Positions 36,045 through 46,013 of a stretch of 64,000 nucleotides of DNA are shown here, one piece after another. A program made the translations under genes and the position numbers. Within the stretch, counting starts at the first letter, position 1, and every line of letters begins with the position of its first letter. Under the pieces are notes generated by a model. That model made no database searches. It saw only the letters and a list, made by a program, of their open reading frames with translations, and was not told the DNA's origin. This DNA is from TMED8 sp038125725 (GTDB lineage Bacteria > Pseudomonadota > Alphaproteobacteria > Rhodospirillales > Casp-alpha2), in the NCBI GenBank assembly GCA_038125725.1, contig JAYPEK010000013.1:1-64000 (forward strand), read 5' to 3'.

Positions 36045-37535
36045 TCAGGTAAGGGCCGCGCGCCCGGCCGCTTCGCCCGCGGTACGACCGAAGACAGCGC
36101 CCGACGTCAAGCCTGTGCCGCCGGGATAGTTGAAGTAGAAGATGCCGCCGACCAGTTCGCCGGCCGCGTAAAGGCCCGGGATCGGCGCCAGGTCGACGTC
36201 GGTGACCTGGGCGGTCTGCGGCTGGATACGCAGTCCGCCGAAGGTGAAGGTGATGCCACAGGTGATCTGGTAGGCCTCGAACGGGCCTTCGTCGATGGTG
36301 TTGGCCCAATGCGATTTCGGCACCGCCAGGCCTTCCGTGCAGCGCCCGTCGAGGACCGTCGGGTTGAACGGAACGTCGGTGCGCACGGCGGCGTTATAGG
36401 CCTTCATTTCATCCAGGAAGCCCTGCTTGTCGACACCTTCCAGCTTGTCCGCCAGTTCTTCTAGCGTGTTGGCGGTCACCTTGGTGACCTCGCGGATGCG
36501 GTATTCGTCACGCAGCAGCTTGATCACCTTCTGATCGAAGACCTGCCAGGCGAACTGATCGGGCTGGTTGAGGATGACGTGGCCGTATTTGGCATAGGTG
36601 TAGTTGCGGAAGTCCGCGCCTTCATCGACGAAGCGCTTGCCGGTGGCATTGACCATGACGCCGAACGGGTAGGAGTGCTTCTGGAAATTGTCGCCGACCG
36701 CCAGGTCGCCGAACTCCGGCGCGTTGCGGTCCCAGCCGACCGCGTGGCAGCCGGACCAGTTGCCGTAGGGCGCGGCGCCGATATCGAGCGCCATGGAAAT
36801 GCCGTCGCCGGTGTTGAAGCGCGATCCGCGCACCTTGGCCAGGTCCCAGCCGGGACCGAGATAGCGGGTGCGCATTTCGTGGTTGGCTTCGAAGCCGCCG
36901 GCCGCCAGCACCACCGATTTCGCCGCCACTTCGAAAATCTCATTGCCGCGTTTGACCCGAACGCCGGTCACCTTATGGCCATCGTAGATCAGCGACAGGA
37001 CGCGCGTGCCGTATTCGACGCGGATGCCCGACGCCTTGGCGATCTTGGTCTCTTCCTCGATGATGCCGGGCCCGCCGCCCCAGTATTCGGTGCAGAGCCC
37101 GCCCCAGAAACGGAACTGGCCGTCCACCTTGAAGGCCTGCCGGCCGTAGCTCGGCACGAAGCGGATGCCGCGCCCGCGCAGCCACTTCAGGGTCTCGAAG
37201 CTGTTGCGCACCAGGTGTTCGCAAAGATCCGGGTCGGTGCGGTACTTGGTGATGCGGAACATGTCGTCGAAGAACTGGTCTTCGGGATAGACGTTGAAGT
37301 CGGTGTTGGACAGTTCCTCTTTGGTGAGATCGGGCATGATCTCGCGCACGTCGTCGATGCCGTTATAGGCGAACCGCACGGCGCCGGCGGTGAAGCGGCT
37401 GTTGCCGCCGCATTCGTCCTCGGGCGCGCGTTCGAACATACAGACGCTGGCGCCCTGTTCCTGGGCGGCGAAGGCGGCGCAAAAGGCGGCGTTGCCGCCG
37501 CCCACGACGACGACATCGGCTTCGATTTTGCTCAT
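36045..37535 (-). CDS. Tricarballylate dehydrogenase-like FAD flavoprotein (TcuA/fumarate reductase family)
   Basis: The 496-residue flavoprotein has VVVGGGNAAFCAAFAA as its dinucleotide motif, FERAPEDECGGNSRFT, typical of the TcuA branch, a central VVLAAGGFEAN strand, and a C-terminal FAD segment (AAGELVGGIFYFNYPGG). TcuA oxidises tricarballylate to cis-aconitate and hands electrons to TcuB; no tcuB is nearby, so the substrate may differ. The start at 37535 has GGGGAGAG upstream. It is the first gene of an operon with the FCD regulator and the serine hydrolase, and is divergent from the MmgE/PrpD gene across the palindrome-bearing promoter. Confidence 0.87.
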   Translation of the reverse strand: MSKIEADVVVVGGGNAAFCAAFAAQEQGASVCMFERAPEDECGGNSRFTAGAVRFAYNGIDDVREIMPDLTKEELSNTDFNVYPEDQFFDDMFRITKYRTDPDLCEHLVRNSFETLKWLRGRGIRFVPSYGRQAFKVDGQFRFWGGLCTEYWGGGPGIIEEETKIAKASGIRVEYGTRVLSLIYDGHKVTGVRVKRGNEIFEVAAKSVVLAAGGFEANHEMRTRYLGPGWDLAKVRGSRFNTGDGISMALDIGAAPYGNWSGCHAVGWDRNAPEFGDLAVGDNFQKHSYPFGVMVNATGKRFVDEGADFRNYTYAKYGHVILNQPDQFAWQVFDQKVIKLLRDEYRIREVTKVTANTLEELADKLEGVDKQGFLDEMKAYNAAVRTDVPFNPTVLDGRCTEGLAVPKSHWANTIDEGPFEAYQITCGITFTFGGLRIQPQTAQVTDVDLAPIPGLYAAGELVGGIFYFNYPGGTGLTSGAVFGRTAGEAAGRAALT

Positions 37536-37557
37536 TGAAATCTCTCCCCGGGGTTTT

Positions 37558-37577
37558 TTGTGTACACTTGTATACAA
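37558..37577. promoter_or_regulatory. Tandem 10-bp palindromic sites, candidate operator of the FCD GntR regulator
   Basis: Two adjoining 10-mers, TTGTGTACAC (37558-37567) and TTGTATACAA (37568-37577), follow each other without a gap. The second is a perfect palindrome and the first contains the perfect 8-bp palindrome GTGTACAC. They lie in the 101-bp spacer between the divergent flavoprotein and MmgE/PrpD genes, 23 bp from the flavoprotein start. Short GT(N)AC-core palindromes are typical binding sites for FCD-type GntR proteins, and such a regulator gene is in the operon. Confidence 0.6.
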
Positions 37578-37636
37578 TTTGCCATCGCCAGGGACGCGTG
37601 TCAAACTGAGCGCCGATTTCAGAGGGGGAGGAACTG

Positions 37637-38974
37637 ATGGTCGCAAGAGAACTGGCCGAATACGCCGCCAAATTGGTGAGCGCGGAACTGGGCGGCGACG
37701 TCCTGCACGACACCAAGCGCTGCGTGCTCGATACTTTCGCGGCCCTGCTGGCCGGCGCCCCCAACCCGCCGGCGACCCTGATGGTCGAAGCCCTGGAGGA
37801 AGAAATCGGCCATGGCCGATCGGCGCTGGTGCCGTCCGGGCGGCTGACGACCATCCGCACCGCGGCGCTTATCAATGGTGCCGCCGCCCACGCCATGGAA
37901 GTCGACGACATCTTCCGTGACGGCATCTACCATCCGGGACCGCCGGTGGTGGCGGCCGCTTTGGCCGCATGCCAGGGGCGCGGCATGGACGGCGCGCGGT
38001 TTCTGCGCGCGGTGATCGCCGGCTACGAGGTCTCCAACCGGGTCGCGGCCGCCATGCAGCCGATGCACTACAAGTTCTGGCACACCACCGGGACCATGGG
38101 GACCATCGGCGCCGCCGCCGCCACGGCCGTGGCGCTCGGCCTGGATGCGGCCAAGACGCGCGACGCGCTGGCCAATTCGGTGACCATGGCGGCCGGCTTG
38201 CAGCAGGCCTTCGCCACCGATTCCATGGGCAAGCCCATCCATGCCGGTAACGCCGCCCAAGCCGGCGCCACGGCGGCGATTCTGGCGGAAAAGGGCGTCA
38301 CCGGCGCGGAGGGCATGTTCGACGCGCCGAAGGGGTTCGGCAACGCCATGAGCCATGATGTCGATTGGGGCCCTGTGGTCGACAGCCTGGATAAGGAATT
38401 CACCATCCAGCGCATGACCCAGAAGAACCACACCTGCTGTGGCCATACCTTTGCCGCCATCGATGCGGTGCTGGCGCTGAAGGCGGAACACGGCCTCACC
38501 CCCGACAACGTCACCGCCATGACCGTCGGCACCTACGCCAAGGGCGTCGAGATCTGCGGCACGCCCGATCCGAAAACGCTCTACGAGGCCAAGTTCAGCC
38601 TGGAATACACCATGGCCGCCGCGCTGGTGACCGGGCGCGTGCGCTTCGCCGCCTTTACCGATGAGTTGCTGCGCGATCCGGTGATGCGCGCCAACATGGC
38701 CAAGATCACCTGCCATGTGGACGAGGCGGCGGAAGCGGCCTTCCCGAGCCGCCGCTCGGCGGTGGTGTCGATCACCACGGCGGACTGGCGCAGGCTTGAG
38801 CACTATTCCGCCACCCGCAAGGGCGACCCCGACAATCCGCTGAACGATGCCGAGTTGGAGGACAAATTCCGCGAAATGGCGGAACCGGTGATCGGCGCCG
38901 ATGCCGCCGAGGTTCTGCGCCAGAAGGTTTGGAAACTGGACGAGATCGGCGATCTTTCGGGTCTGTTCGCCTAA
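37637..38974 (+). CDS. MmgE/PrpD family protein
   Basis: The 445-residue protein fits the MmgE/PrpD fold, which includes 2-methylcitrate dehydratase, cis-aconitate decarboxylase and iminodisuccinate epimerase. Typical features are NGAAAHAMEVDD, AGYEVSNRVAAAM, the HTTGTMGTIGAAAATAVALG stretch, SMGKPIHAGNAAQAG and KNHTCCGHTFAAIDA. It is divergent from a tricarballylate-dehydrogenase-like gene and probably shares its control. If that enzyme makes cis-aconitate or an analogue, this one could isomerise, hydrate or decarboxylate it; that is an inference. It overlaps the convergent FAD monooxygenase gene by 4 bp. Confidence 0.92.
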   Translation: MVARELAEYAAKLVSAELGGDVLHDTKRCVLDTFAALLAGAPNPPATLMVEALEEEIGHGRSALVPSGRLTTIRTAALINGAAAHAMEVDDIFRDGIYHPGPPVVAAALAACQGRGMDGARFLRAVIAGYEVSNRVAAAMQPMHYKFWHTTGTMGTIGAAAATAVALGLDAAKTRDALANSVTMAAGLQQAFATDSMGKPIHAGNAAQAGATAAILAEKGVTGAEGMFDAPKGFGNAMSHDVDWGPVVDSLDKEFTIQRMTQKNHTCCGHTFAAIDAVLALKAEHGLTPDNVTAMTVGTYAKGVEICGTPDPKTLYEAKFSLEYTMAAALVTGRVRFAAFTDELLRDPVMRANMAKITCHVDEAAEAAFPSRRSAVVSITTADWRRLEHYSATRKGDPDNPLNDAELEDKFREMAEPVIGADAAEVLRQKVWKLDEIGDLSGLFA

Positions 38975-40161
38975 AGCGTCTTACCCAGGCTCGCCCACAT
39001 GGAGAGCCGCAAAAGCAGTTCGCGGCGCTTCGCGAGGTCACCCTCGGCTTCGCGCAATCTGGCCTCGAAGGCCTGCTGGTCGGCCGGATCGGCGGATTCC
39101 AGGTCTTTCTTGTTCTGGATCGAGACCCGCTGCACGTACTCCATGGCGACACCGCGGCGCTCGTCGGAATAGCGCTGCAGCAGTTCCGGCCCGGCTTCGC
39201 CCTTCAGCACCGGCACCAGCTTTTCCGCCAGGTTGAAGGAATCGTGGATGCCGCCGTTCATGCCCATGCCGCCCAGGGGATTGTTGATGTGCGCCGCGTC
39301 GCCGGTGAGGATCATGCGCCCGGAAACGTAGGTATCGGCGACCCGCTGGTGCACGTTGTAAAGCGTCTTGTGCACGACCTCGTAAGGTGTCCCCTTGTCG
39401 TGCACCCGCGCCATGCGCGCCTGCACGCGGGCATCGGAGAGGATGTCGTCGTCTTCCTCCTCGGCACGGGTCGGGAACATCACTCGCCAGAGCCCGTCCG
39501 GGATTTCCAGCAGGAAGTACCATTCCTCGGCGTCGGCGACGTAGCTCACCGACGACAGCCCGTCGAACACCTGCTTGAAGTCGAACGGCGTCGAGACGAC
39601 CAGGAAACGTTCCGGCCAGGTGAAGCCGTCGAAAGGGATATCGAGGGTGCGGCGCACGATGGAGTTGGCGCCATCGGCGCCGATCACGTAACGCGCCTCG
39701 TAACTCGCCTCGCCATCGTTGATCTCGACCCGGACGCCGTCGGCGTCCTCGGCGACGGTGGTGGCCTTGGCGTTGTAGACGATCTCCACATTCGGGTAAT
39801 CGGCCATCAGGTCGCGCAGGACGTAGCAGAGCTTGTACTGCTCCGCCTGTACCCGGTAGGGGTGTTGGGTCAGGTCTTGGATGTCGTTGAAATCGAATTC
39901 GGCGATCCGGCCCTGGCCATGGCGGCGATACTGCACCGTCGGCGCCACCAGGCCCTGTTCGATCAAGGGTGCCGCCGCGCCGAAGGCTTCTTCCAGCATG
40001 TCCAGCGACGACGGATGAAAGGTGGAACCGCGCAGGTTCTTCGGGATCTGCGCTTCCGCTTCCAGCACCTTGGCGCGCAGGCCGGCTTTCGCCAGGTGCA
40101 GCGCCAGGACCATGCCGGCCGGGCCGGCGCCGATGATGATGGCATCCAAGGGCTGGGTCAT
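38971..40161 (-). CDS. FAD-dependent aromatic-type monooxygenase
   Basis: The 396-residue class A flavoprotein monooxygenase has the GxGxxG motif in IIIGAGPAGMVLALHLAK, the DG motif in YVIGADGANSIVRR and the GD motif in LTGDAAHINNPLGGMGMNGG. These three mark the p-hydroxybenzoate-hydroxylase family, whose members hydroxylate aromatic rings with NAD(P)H and O2. The residues around the second motif resemble hydroxylases of phenolic acids or pyridine carboxylates, but the substrate is not readable. A thioesterase gene lies 18 bp upstream on the same strand. Confidence 0.9.
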   Translation of the reverse strand: MTQPLDAIIIGAGPAGMVLALHLAKAGLRAKVLEAEAQIPKNLRGSTFHPSSLDMLEEAFGAAAPLIEQGLVAPTVQYRRHGQGRIAEFDFNDIQDLTQHPYRVQAEQYKLCYVLRDLMADYPNVEIVYNAKATTVAEDADGVRVEINDGEASYEARYVIGADGANSIVRRTLDIPFDGFTWPERFLVVSTPFDFKQVFDGLSSVSYVADAEEWYFLLEIPDGLWRVMFPTRAEEEDDDILSDARVQARMARVHDKGTPYEVVHKTLYNVHQRVADTYVSGRMILTGDAAHINNPLGGMGMNGGIHDSFNLAEKLVPVLKGEAGPELLQRYSDERRGVAMEYVQRVSIQNKKDLESADPADQQAFEARLREAEGDLAKRRELLLRLSMWASLGKTL

Positions 40162-40179
40162 GGTTTCCGCTCCTCCCGC

Positions 40180-40659
40180 CTAGCGGTTGCCCTTGCCGGC
40201 GCCGGTATCGCCCGCCCGCGCCGCCTGTAGGGGATCGGCCTCCAGTTGGGCGCGGATGTCGGGCGGGATGACGATGGTCTCGCGCGTGTCGGTGCGGAAA
40301 TAGATGTTCACGCATTCCGCCGTCGCCTTGCATTCGCCGTTCAGGAACAGGCCGTAACCGGTGGTCATGGACTTGTTGCCGAGCTTCAAGATACGCGCGC
40401 CCACCTCCATGGTGCCGGGGAAGTGCGCCTCGTTGCGGAAATCGACGGCGATGCGGGCCAGGATGAAATCGATGCCGGGGTGCTTTTTCGGATCCAGGAC
40501 GCCACCCAATAACGCCACCCGCGCCACCTCGATGTAGGTGGGATAGGTGCAGTTGTTGATATGCCCGAGGTCGTCCTGGTCGCAGTAACGGATGGTCACG
40601 GGCGTCCAGAAGGCGAAGGATTGGGGATCGGTCAGGTCGATGTCAGGGGCTGCGGTCAT
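40180..40659 (-). CDS. 4HBT-type acyl-CoA thioesterase
   Basis: The 159-residue hotdog-fold protein carries RYCDQDDLGHINNCTYPTYIE, which matches the 4-hydroxybenzoyl-CoA thioesterase active-site strand and helix (Asp, His and Asn in DLGHINN). It would hydrolyse an acyl- or aroyl-CoA in the cytoplasm. It precedes the FAD monooxygenase gene by 18 bp, so it may act in the same aromatic or acyl pathway. Generic housekeeping thioesterase activity is the alternative. The C-terminus is a short Ala/Gly-rich tail. Confidence 0.88.
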   Translation of the reverse strand: MTAAPDIDLTDPQSFAFWTPVTIRYCDQDDLGHINNCTYPTYIEVARVALLGGVLDPKKHPGIDFILARIAVDFRNEAHFPGTMEVGARILKLGNKSMTTGYGLFLNGECKATAECVNIYFRTDTRETIVIPPDIRAQLEADPLQAARAGDTGAGKGNR

Positions 40660-40789
40660 GTTGGTCTCGGCTAAAGGCTGTCGCGGCCCCGCATGTTAGT
40701 CAGACGGGGCAGGGATGAAAACATCGCGGTTGACCGAATGGACCGGCTGGCGGAAAACAGTCGGCGGGACAATCGCGCAGGAGAGACGC

Positions 40790-42106
40790 ATGTCGGAGGG
40801 GACGCCCGTGAGCGCCGCTGCCGCCGCCAAGGCCATGGCGGCGGGTGAATTGACCTCGGAAGAGTTGGTCCGTTCGTGCCTGGACCGTATCGAGGCGCGC
40901 GAGGCCGATGTCAAAGCCTGGGTGCATGTGGCGGCCGACGCGGCACTGGCCGAGGCGCGAACCCTCGATGCTTCCCGCGCGCGGGGCGAGATCAAGGGAC
41001 CGCTGCACGGTATTCCGGTCGGCCTCAAGGATATCATCGATACCGCAGATATGCCGACGGAATACGGCTCCAATCTGTTCGCCGGCCATCAGCCGGAACG
41101 CGATGCCTTCGTGACCAAGCTCCTGCGGGATGCGGGCGCGGTGGTCCTGGGCAAGACCGTCACCACCGAGTTCGCCATGTCGGGGGCGCGCGCCACGCGC
41201 AATCCGCACGACCCGGGCCGCACGCCGGGTGGCTCGTCCAGCGGTTCGGCGGCGGCGGTGGCGGACGGCATGGTGCCGGTGGCGCTGGGCTCGCAGACCG
41301 GCGGCTCGATGATCCGCCCGGCATCGTTCTGCGGCGTGCATGGCTACAAGCCGACCTTCGGTTCGATTTCGCGGACGGGCGTCTTTTCGCTGTCGCGGCG
41401 CCTCGACCATCTGGGCACCTATGCCCGGTCGCTCAAAGACCTGGCGCTGGTGTCCGATGCGGTCATGGTGCACGACGGCGAAGATTACGAGATGCGCTAT
41501 CACGCCGGCCGCGACCTCACGGGCGCGCTCGCCGCGCCGCTGGAGGCCGCGCCCCGCATGGCGGTGTTCAAGGGTGCGCCCTGGGCAACCTTGGAAGCGG
41601 GCACGGAAGACGCCTTCAACGCGCTGCTACAGCGCCTCGGCGGTGTCGGCGACATCGCCGTGCCGGCGCCGGTGGACGAAGCCCTCGACGTGCACGTCAC
41701 CATCATGGATGCCTCGACCGCCGCCAATCCGGGGCGTTACCTGGCCGATGCCGACAAGCTGCTGGCCGAAACCGTGAAACGCATCTCCGCCGGCGCCGGC
41801 ATTGCCGCCGCCGACTACGTGGCCGCCATTGACAAGGCGGAGGCCATCCGGCATTCCCTCGACCGCCTGTTTGCGGACGTCGACGTGCTATTGACGCCGT
41901 CGGCGCCCGGCGAAGCCCCCGAGGGGCTAACGTTCACCGGCAATCCGGTGTTCCAGAAGATCTGGACGCTGGCCGGCATGCCGTCGCTGAACCTGCCTGT
42001 GATGACCGGGCCGAACGGGATGCCCATTGGCCTGCAGGTGATCGGCCGGCGCGGGCGCGATGCGGCGCTTTTTCAGGCCGCGAAATGGATCGAGGAGCAG
42101 CTTTGA
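40790..42106 (+). CDS. Amidase signature family hydrolase
   Basis: The 438-residue enzyme has the amidase-signature catalytic triad: Lys80 in GIPVGLKDIIDT, the cis-serine Ser149 in TPGGSSSGSAAAVADG and the nucleophile Ser173 in GSQTGGSMIRPAS. Members hydrolyse amides, carbamates or esters; GatA is a relative but lacks this context. The start at ATG 40790 follows AGGAGAG. Its TGA shares one base with the start of the following Zn hydrolase, so the two are translated together and probably process the same N-containing compound. Confidence 0.93.
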   Translation: MSEGTPVSAAAAAKAMAAGELTSEELVRSCLDRIEAREADVKAWVHVAADAALAEARTLDASRARGEIKGPLHGIPVGLKDIIDTADMPTEYGSNLFAGHQPERDAFVTKLLRDAGAVVLGKTVTTEFAMSGARATRNPHDPGRTPGGSSSGSAAAVADGMVPVALGSQTGGSMIRPASFCGVHGYKPTFGSISRTGVFSLSRRLDHLGTYARSLKDLALVSDAVMVHDGEDYEMRYHAGRDLTGALAAPLEAAPRMAVFKGAPWATLEAGTEDAFNALLQRLGGVGDIAVPAPVDEALDVHVTIMDASTAANPGRYLADADKLLAETVKRISAGAGIAAADYVAAIDKAEAIRHSLDRLFADVDVLLTPSAPGEAPEGLTFTGNPVFQKIWTLAGMPSLNLPVMTGPNGMPIGLQVIGRRGRDAALFQAAKWIEEQL

Positions 42107-43329
42107 TGATCGACCGCGACCGGCAATGGCGTTCGCTGATGGAAATGGCGGAGATCGGCGCGACGCCGGCGGGTGGTGTCTGCCGCCTGGCCTTGACCGA
42201 CGAGGACAAGCAATCGCGCGACCTGTTCGTCAAATGGGCGGATGAGGCCGGTTGCGACGTCCGCGTCGATCGGGTCGGAAACATCTTTGCGCGCCGCGCC
42301 GGCACCGATCCGGATGCCGCGCCCGTGGTCACCGGCAGCCATTTGGACTCGCAGCCTCTTGGCGGCAAATTCGACGGCCCCTATGGCGTGCTTGCCGGTC
42401 TTGAGGTGGTGCGCGCGCTCAACGATGCGGGCACCGAAACCCGCGCCCCCATCGATATCGTCTGCTGGACCGACGAGGAAGGCTGCCGCTTCACCTCCAA
42501 GACCATGGGCTCCATGGTGTTTGCCGGGTTGCTTTCGGAGGCGCAGGTGCGCGCCGTCCCCGATCCCGACGGCAAGACGTTCGGCGACGAGCTGGAGCGC
42601 ATCGGCTATGCCGGCGCCGAGCCCGTCGGCGGCACACCGGTGAAGGCCTATTTCGAAAACCATATCGAGCAGGGACCGGTACTGGAACAGGCCGGCGTAC
42701 CGGTCGGAGCCGTCGTCGGCGCCCAGGGGCAGCGCTGCTTCCTGGTCACTGTGACCGGCGAGGAAGGCCATGCCGGCACCGTGCCGATGGTGCAGAGGAA
42801 GGATTCGTTCCTCGGCGCGGCGCGCATGACCGATGCGGTCAACCGCGCGGCTTTCCAATTCGATCCGGTTCCCGTGGCGACTGTGGCGCATGTGCGCGTG
42901 CGGCCCAATTCCCGCAACACCATCCCCGGCGAGACCGTCTTCACCATCGACAGCCGCCACCGCGACGCCGACGTGCTGGCCGCCCTGGAACAGGTCATGC
43001 TCGGCGATATCCGCAAGATCGCCGACGACATGGGCCTTGGCGTCGATATCCAGCAGACCTCGCTGGCCGCGCCGGTGGCTTTCGATGAGAACTGCGTCGC
43101 CGCCGTTCGCCGCGCGGCGGCCGACAGCGGCATCACCTGCATGGATGTCTTCTCCGGCGCCGGCCACGATGCCTGCAAGATCGCCAGCATCGCGCCCTCG
43201 GGCATGATCTTCGTACCTTGCGAAAAGGGCATCAGCCACAACGAGGCGGAGAACGCTACCCCCGACGACCTCGCCGCCGGCACCCGCGTGCTGATGGGCG
43301 CCATCCTCGAAGCCGCCAACACCCCCTGA
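42106..43329 (+). CDS. Zn-dependent amidohydrolase, N-carbamoyl-amino-acid hydrolase/ureidoglycolate-type (M20 family)
   Basis: The 407-residue protein belongs to the hydantoinase/carbamoylase branch of M20 peptidases. Metal ligands are visible as His79 in GSHLDSQPLGGKFDG, Asp90 and Glu124/125 in DEEGCRF, with a further histidine in GHEAGTV-like GEEGHAGTVPM and the ligand-bearing EKGISHNEAE near the C-terminus. These enzymes release ammonia and CO2 from carbamoyl amino acids or ureido acids. The start at 42106 overlaps the amidase stop (TGATG); ATG 42085 is an alternative. It ends at a very AT-rich intergenic stretch. Confidence 0.93.
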   Translation: MIDRDRQWRSLMEMAEIGATPAGGVCRLALTDEDKQSRDLFVKWADEAGCDVRVDRVGNIFARRAGTDPDAAPVVTGSHLDSQPLGGKFDGPYGVLAGLEVVRALNDAGTETRAPIDIVCWTDEEGCRFTSKTMGSMVFAGLLSEAQVRAVPDPDGKTFGDELERIGYAGAEPVGGTPVKAYFENHIEQGPVLEQAGVPVGAVVGAQGQRCFLVTVTGEEGHAGTVPMVQRKDSFLGAARMTDAVNRAAFQFDPVPVATVAHVRVRPNSRNTIPGETVFTIDSRHRDADVLAALEQVMLGDIRKIADDMGLGVDIQQTSLAAPVAFDENCVAAVRRAAADSGITCMDVFSGAGHDACKIASIAPSGMIFVPCEKGISHNEAENATPDDLAAGTRVLMGAILEAANTP

Positions 43330-43377
43330 TCGGATTCGGTGGACAGCCGCGGCAAACTGCTGATATCCGCCATGTGC

Positions 43378-43472
43378 ATATATAACATAAAAAAATAGTA
43401 AATAATATATAATTCACATTAATATTGACGTATTTAAAAATTTAAAACATATAAATACTGTTTATAATTTCA
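43378..43472. promoter_or_regulatory. Strongly AT-rich leader upstream of the sulfite reductase operon
   Basis: Nearly all bases here are A or T, in sharp contrast to the GC-rich surroundings. A TTGACG at 43425-43430 followed by TATAAA at 43450-43455 (19-bp spacing) and a TATAAT at 43463-43468 are possible promoter elements. A small hairpin TCCGC/GCGGA (43475-43490) lies between it and the ribosome binding site of the DUF2849 gene. It is probably the operon promoter; other roles are open. Confidence 0.5.
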
Positions 43473-43505
43473 TTTCCGCCTTTGCGCGGATGGTTGGAGG
43501 GGGCC

Positions 43506-43850
43506 ATGGAACGCTTCGTCATCACGGCTAACGACCTGCGCAATGGGCAAGCGGTTTATCTGACTGCTGCCGGCGACTGGTCCTGTTGCCTGGATGATGC
43601 GCGGACCTTCACCTTGGACGAACGCGCCGATGGCCTGGCCCTTGGGCGACAGGCGGAGGATCTCCAACGCGTCGTCGGCGCCTATGAGATCGAGGTCGAG
43701 GAGGGGGATTTTGGTCTCAGGCCCGTGCGTTTGCGCGAACGTATCCGCGCCTTCGGCCCCTCGACGCACGCCGATTTCGCCCGCGCCGATGCGCCCGGCC
43801 ACCTGAACCATGCGGACGGCGTCGAGCCCGTCCGCTTCTCGGAGCGATAA
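43506..43850 (+). CDS. DUF2849 protein, sulfite reductase operon
   Basis: The 114-residue protein starts FVITANDLRNGQAVYL and matches the DUF2849 family, which occurs next to sulfite or nitrite reductase genes in alphaproteobacteria. It is thought to assist the reductase, but a biochemical role is not established. The ATG at 43506 follows a GGAGGGGG ribosome binding site. The next gene, the hemoprotein, begins 2 bp after the stop, so they are clearly cotranscribed. Confidence 0.82.
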   Translation: MERFVITANDLRNGQAVYLTAAGDWSCCLDDARTFTLDERADGLALGRQAEDLQRVVGAYEIEVEEGDFGLRPVRLRERIRAFGPSTHADFARADAPGHLNHADGVEPVRFSER

Positions 43851-43852
43851 CC

Positions 43853-45509
<1,657 letters not shown>

Positions 45510-45523
<14 letters not shown>

Positions 45524-46013
45524 AGGAGGCAAGCTCACGCCCGATCCCTGGACCCTGATTTGCGATGACGATGCGATCCCGGGCGAAGGCGCCGTGATCG
45601 TCAGCCTGAAGCGCTGGCGCGCGGAACGCGAGCGGCTGATCCTCAGGGGCGGGCCTTTGGGGGTGCGGTTGACGGCCGACCAGACGCCCGGCGAGTTGGG
45701 CGAGGACCTGGAGTTCCTGGACCTGGTGGCGCTCGAGTTTCCCGCCTTCACCGACGGCCGCGCCTATTCCAACGCGCGCCGGCTGCGCGAGCGCTATGGC
45801 TTCGAGGGTGAGGTGCGGGCCGTCGGCGACGTGCTGAGGGACCAATACCGCGCCATGCACCGCTGCGGCTTCGATGCGCTGGAGGTGCGCCAGGGCGAGA
45901 CCGAGGCGGATTGGCAGCGCGCCCTCGGCGCCATCACCACGTCGATGCAGCCCGCCACCGATGGTGAAGAGACGGCATTGTCACTGCGCGAACGGCGGCT
46001 GGCGGCCGGCTAG
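45510..46013 (+). CDS. DUF934 protein, oxidoreductase accessory of the sulfite reductase operon
   Basis: The 167-residue DUF934 family protein is recognised by VRLTADQTPGELGEDL, LVALEFPAFTDGRAYSNARRLRERYG and GEVRAVGDVLRDQ. It occurs with CysI in many proteobacteria and is assumed to help sulfite reduction, perhaps in electron supply. The ATG 45510 is favoured because GGAGG lies at 45497-45501; GTG 45501 would give three more residues. The gene overlaps cysI at its start and touches the convergent transporter gene at its stop. Confidence 0.88.
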
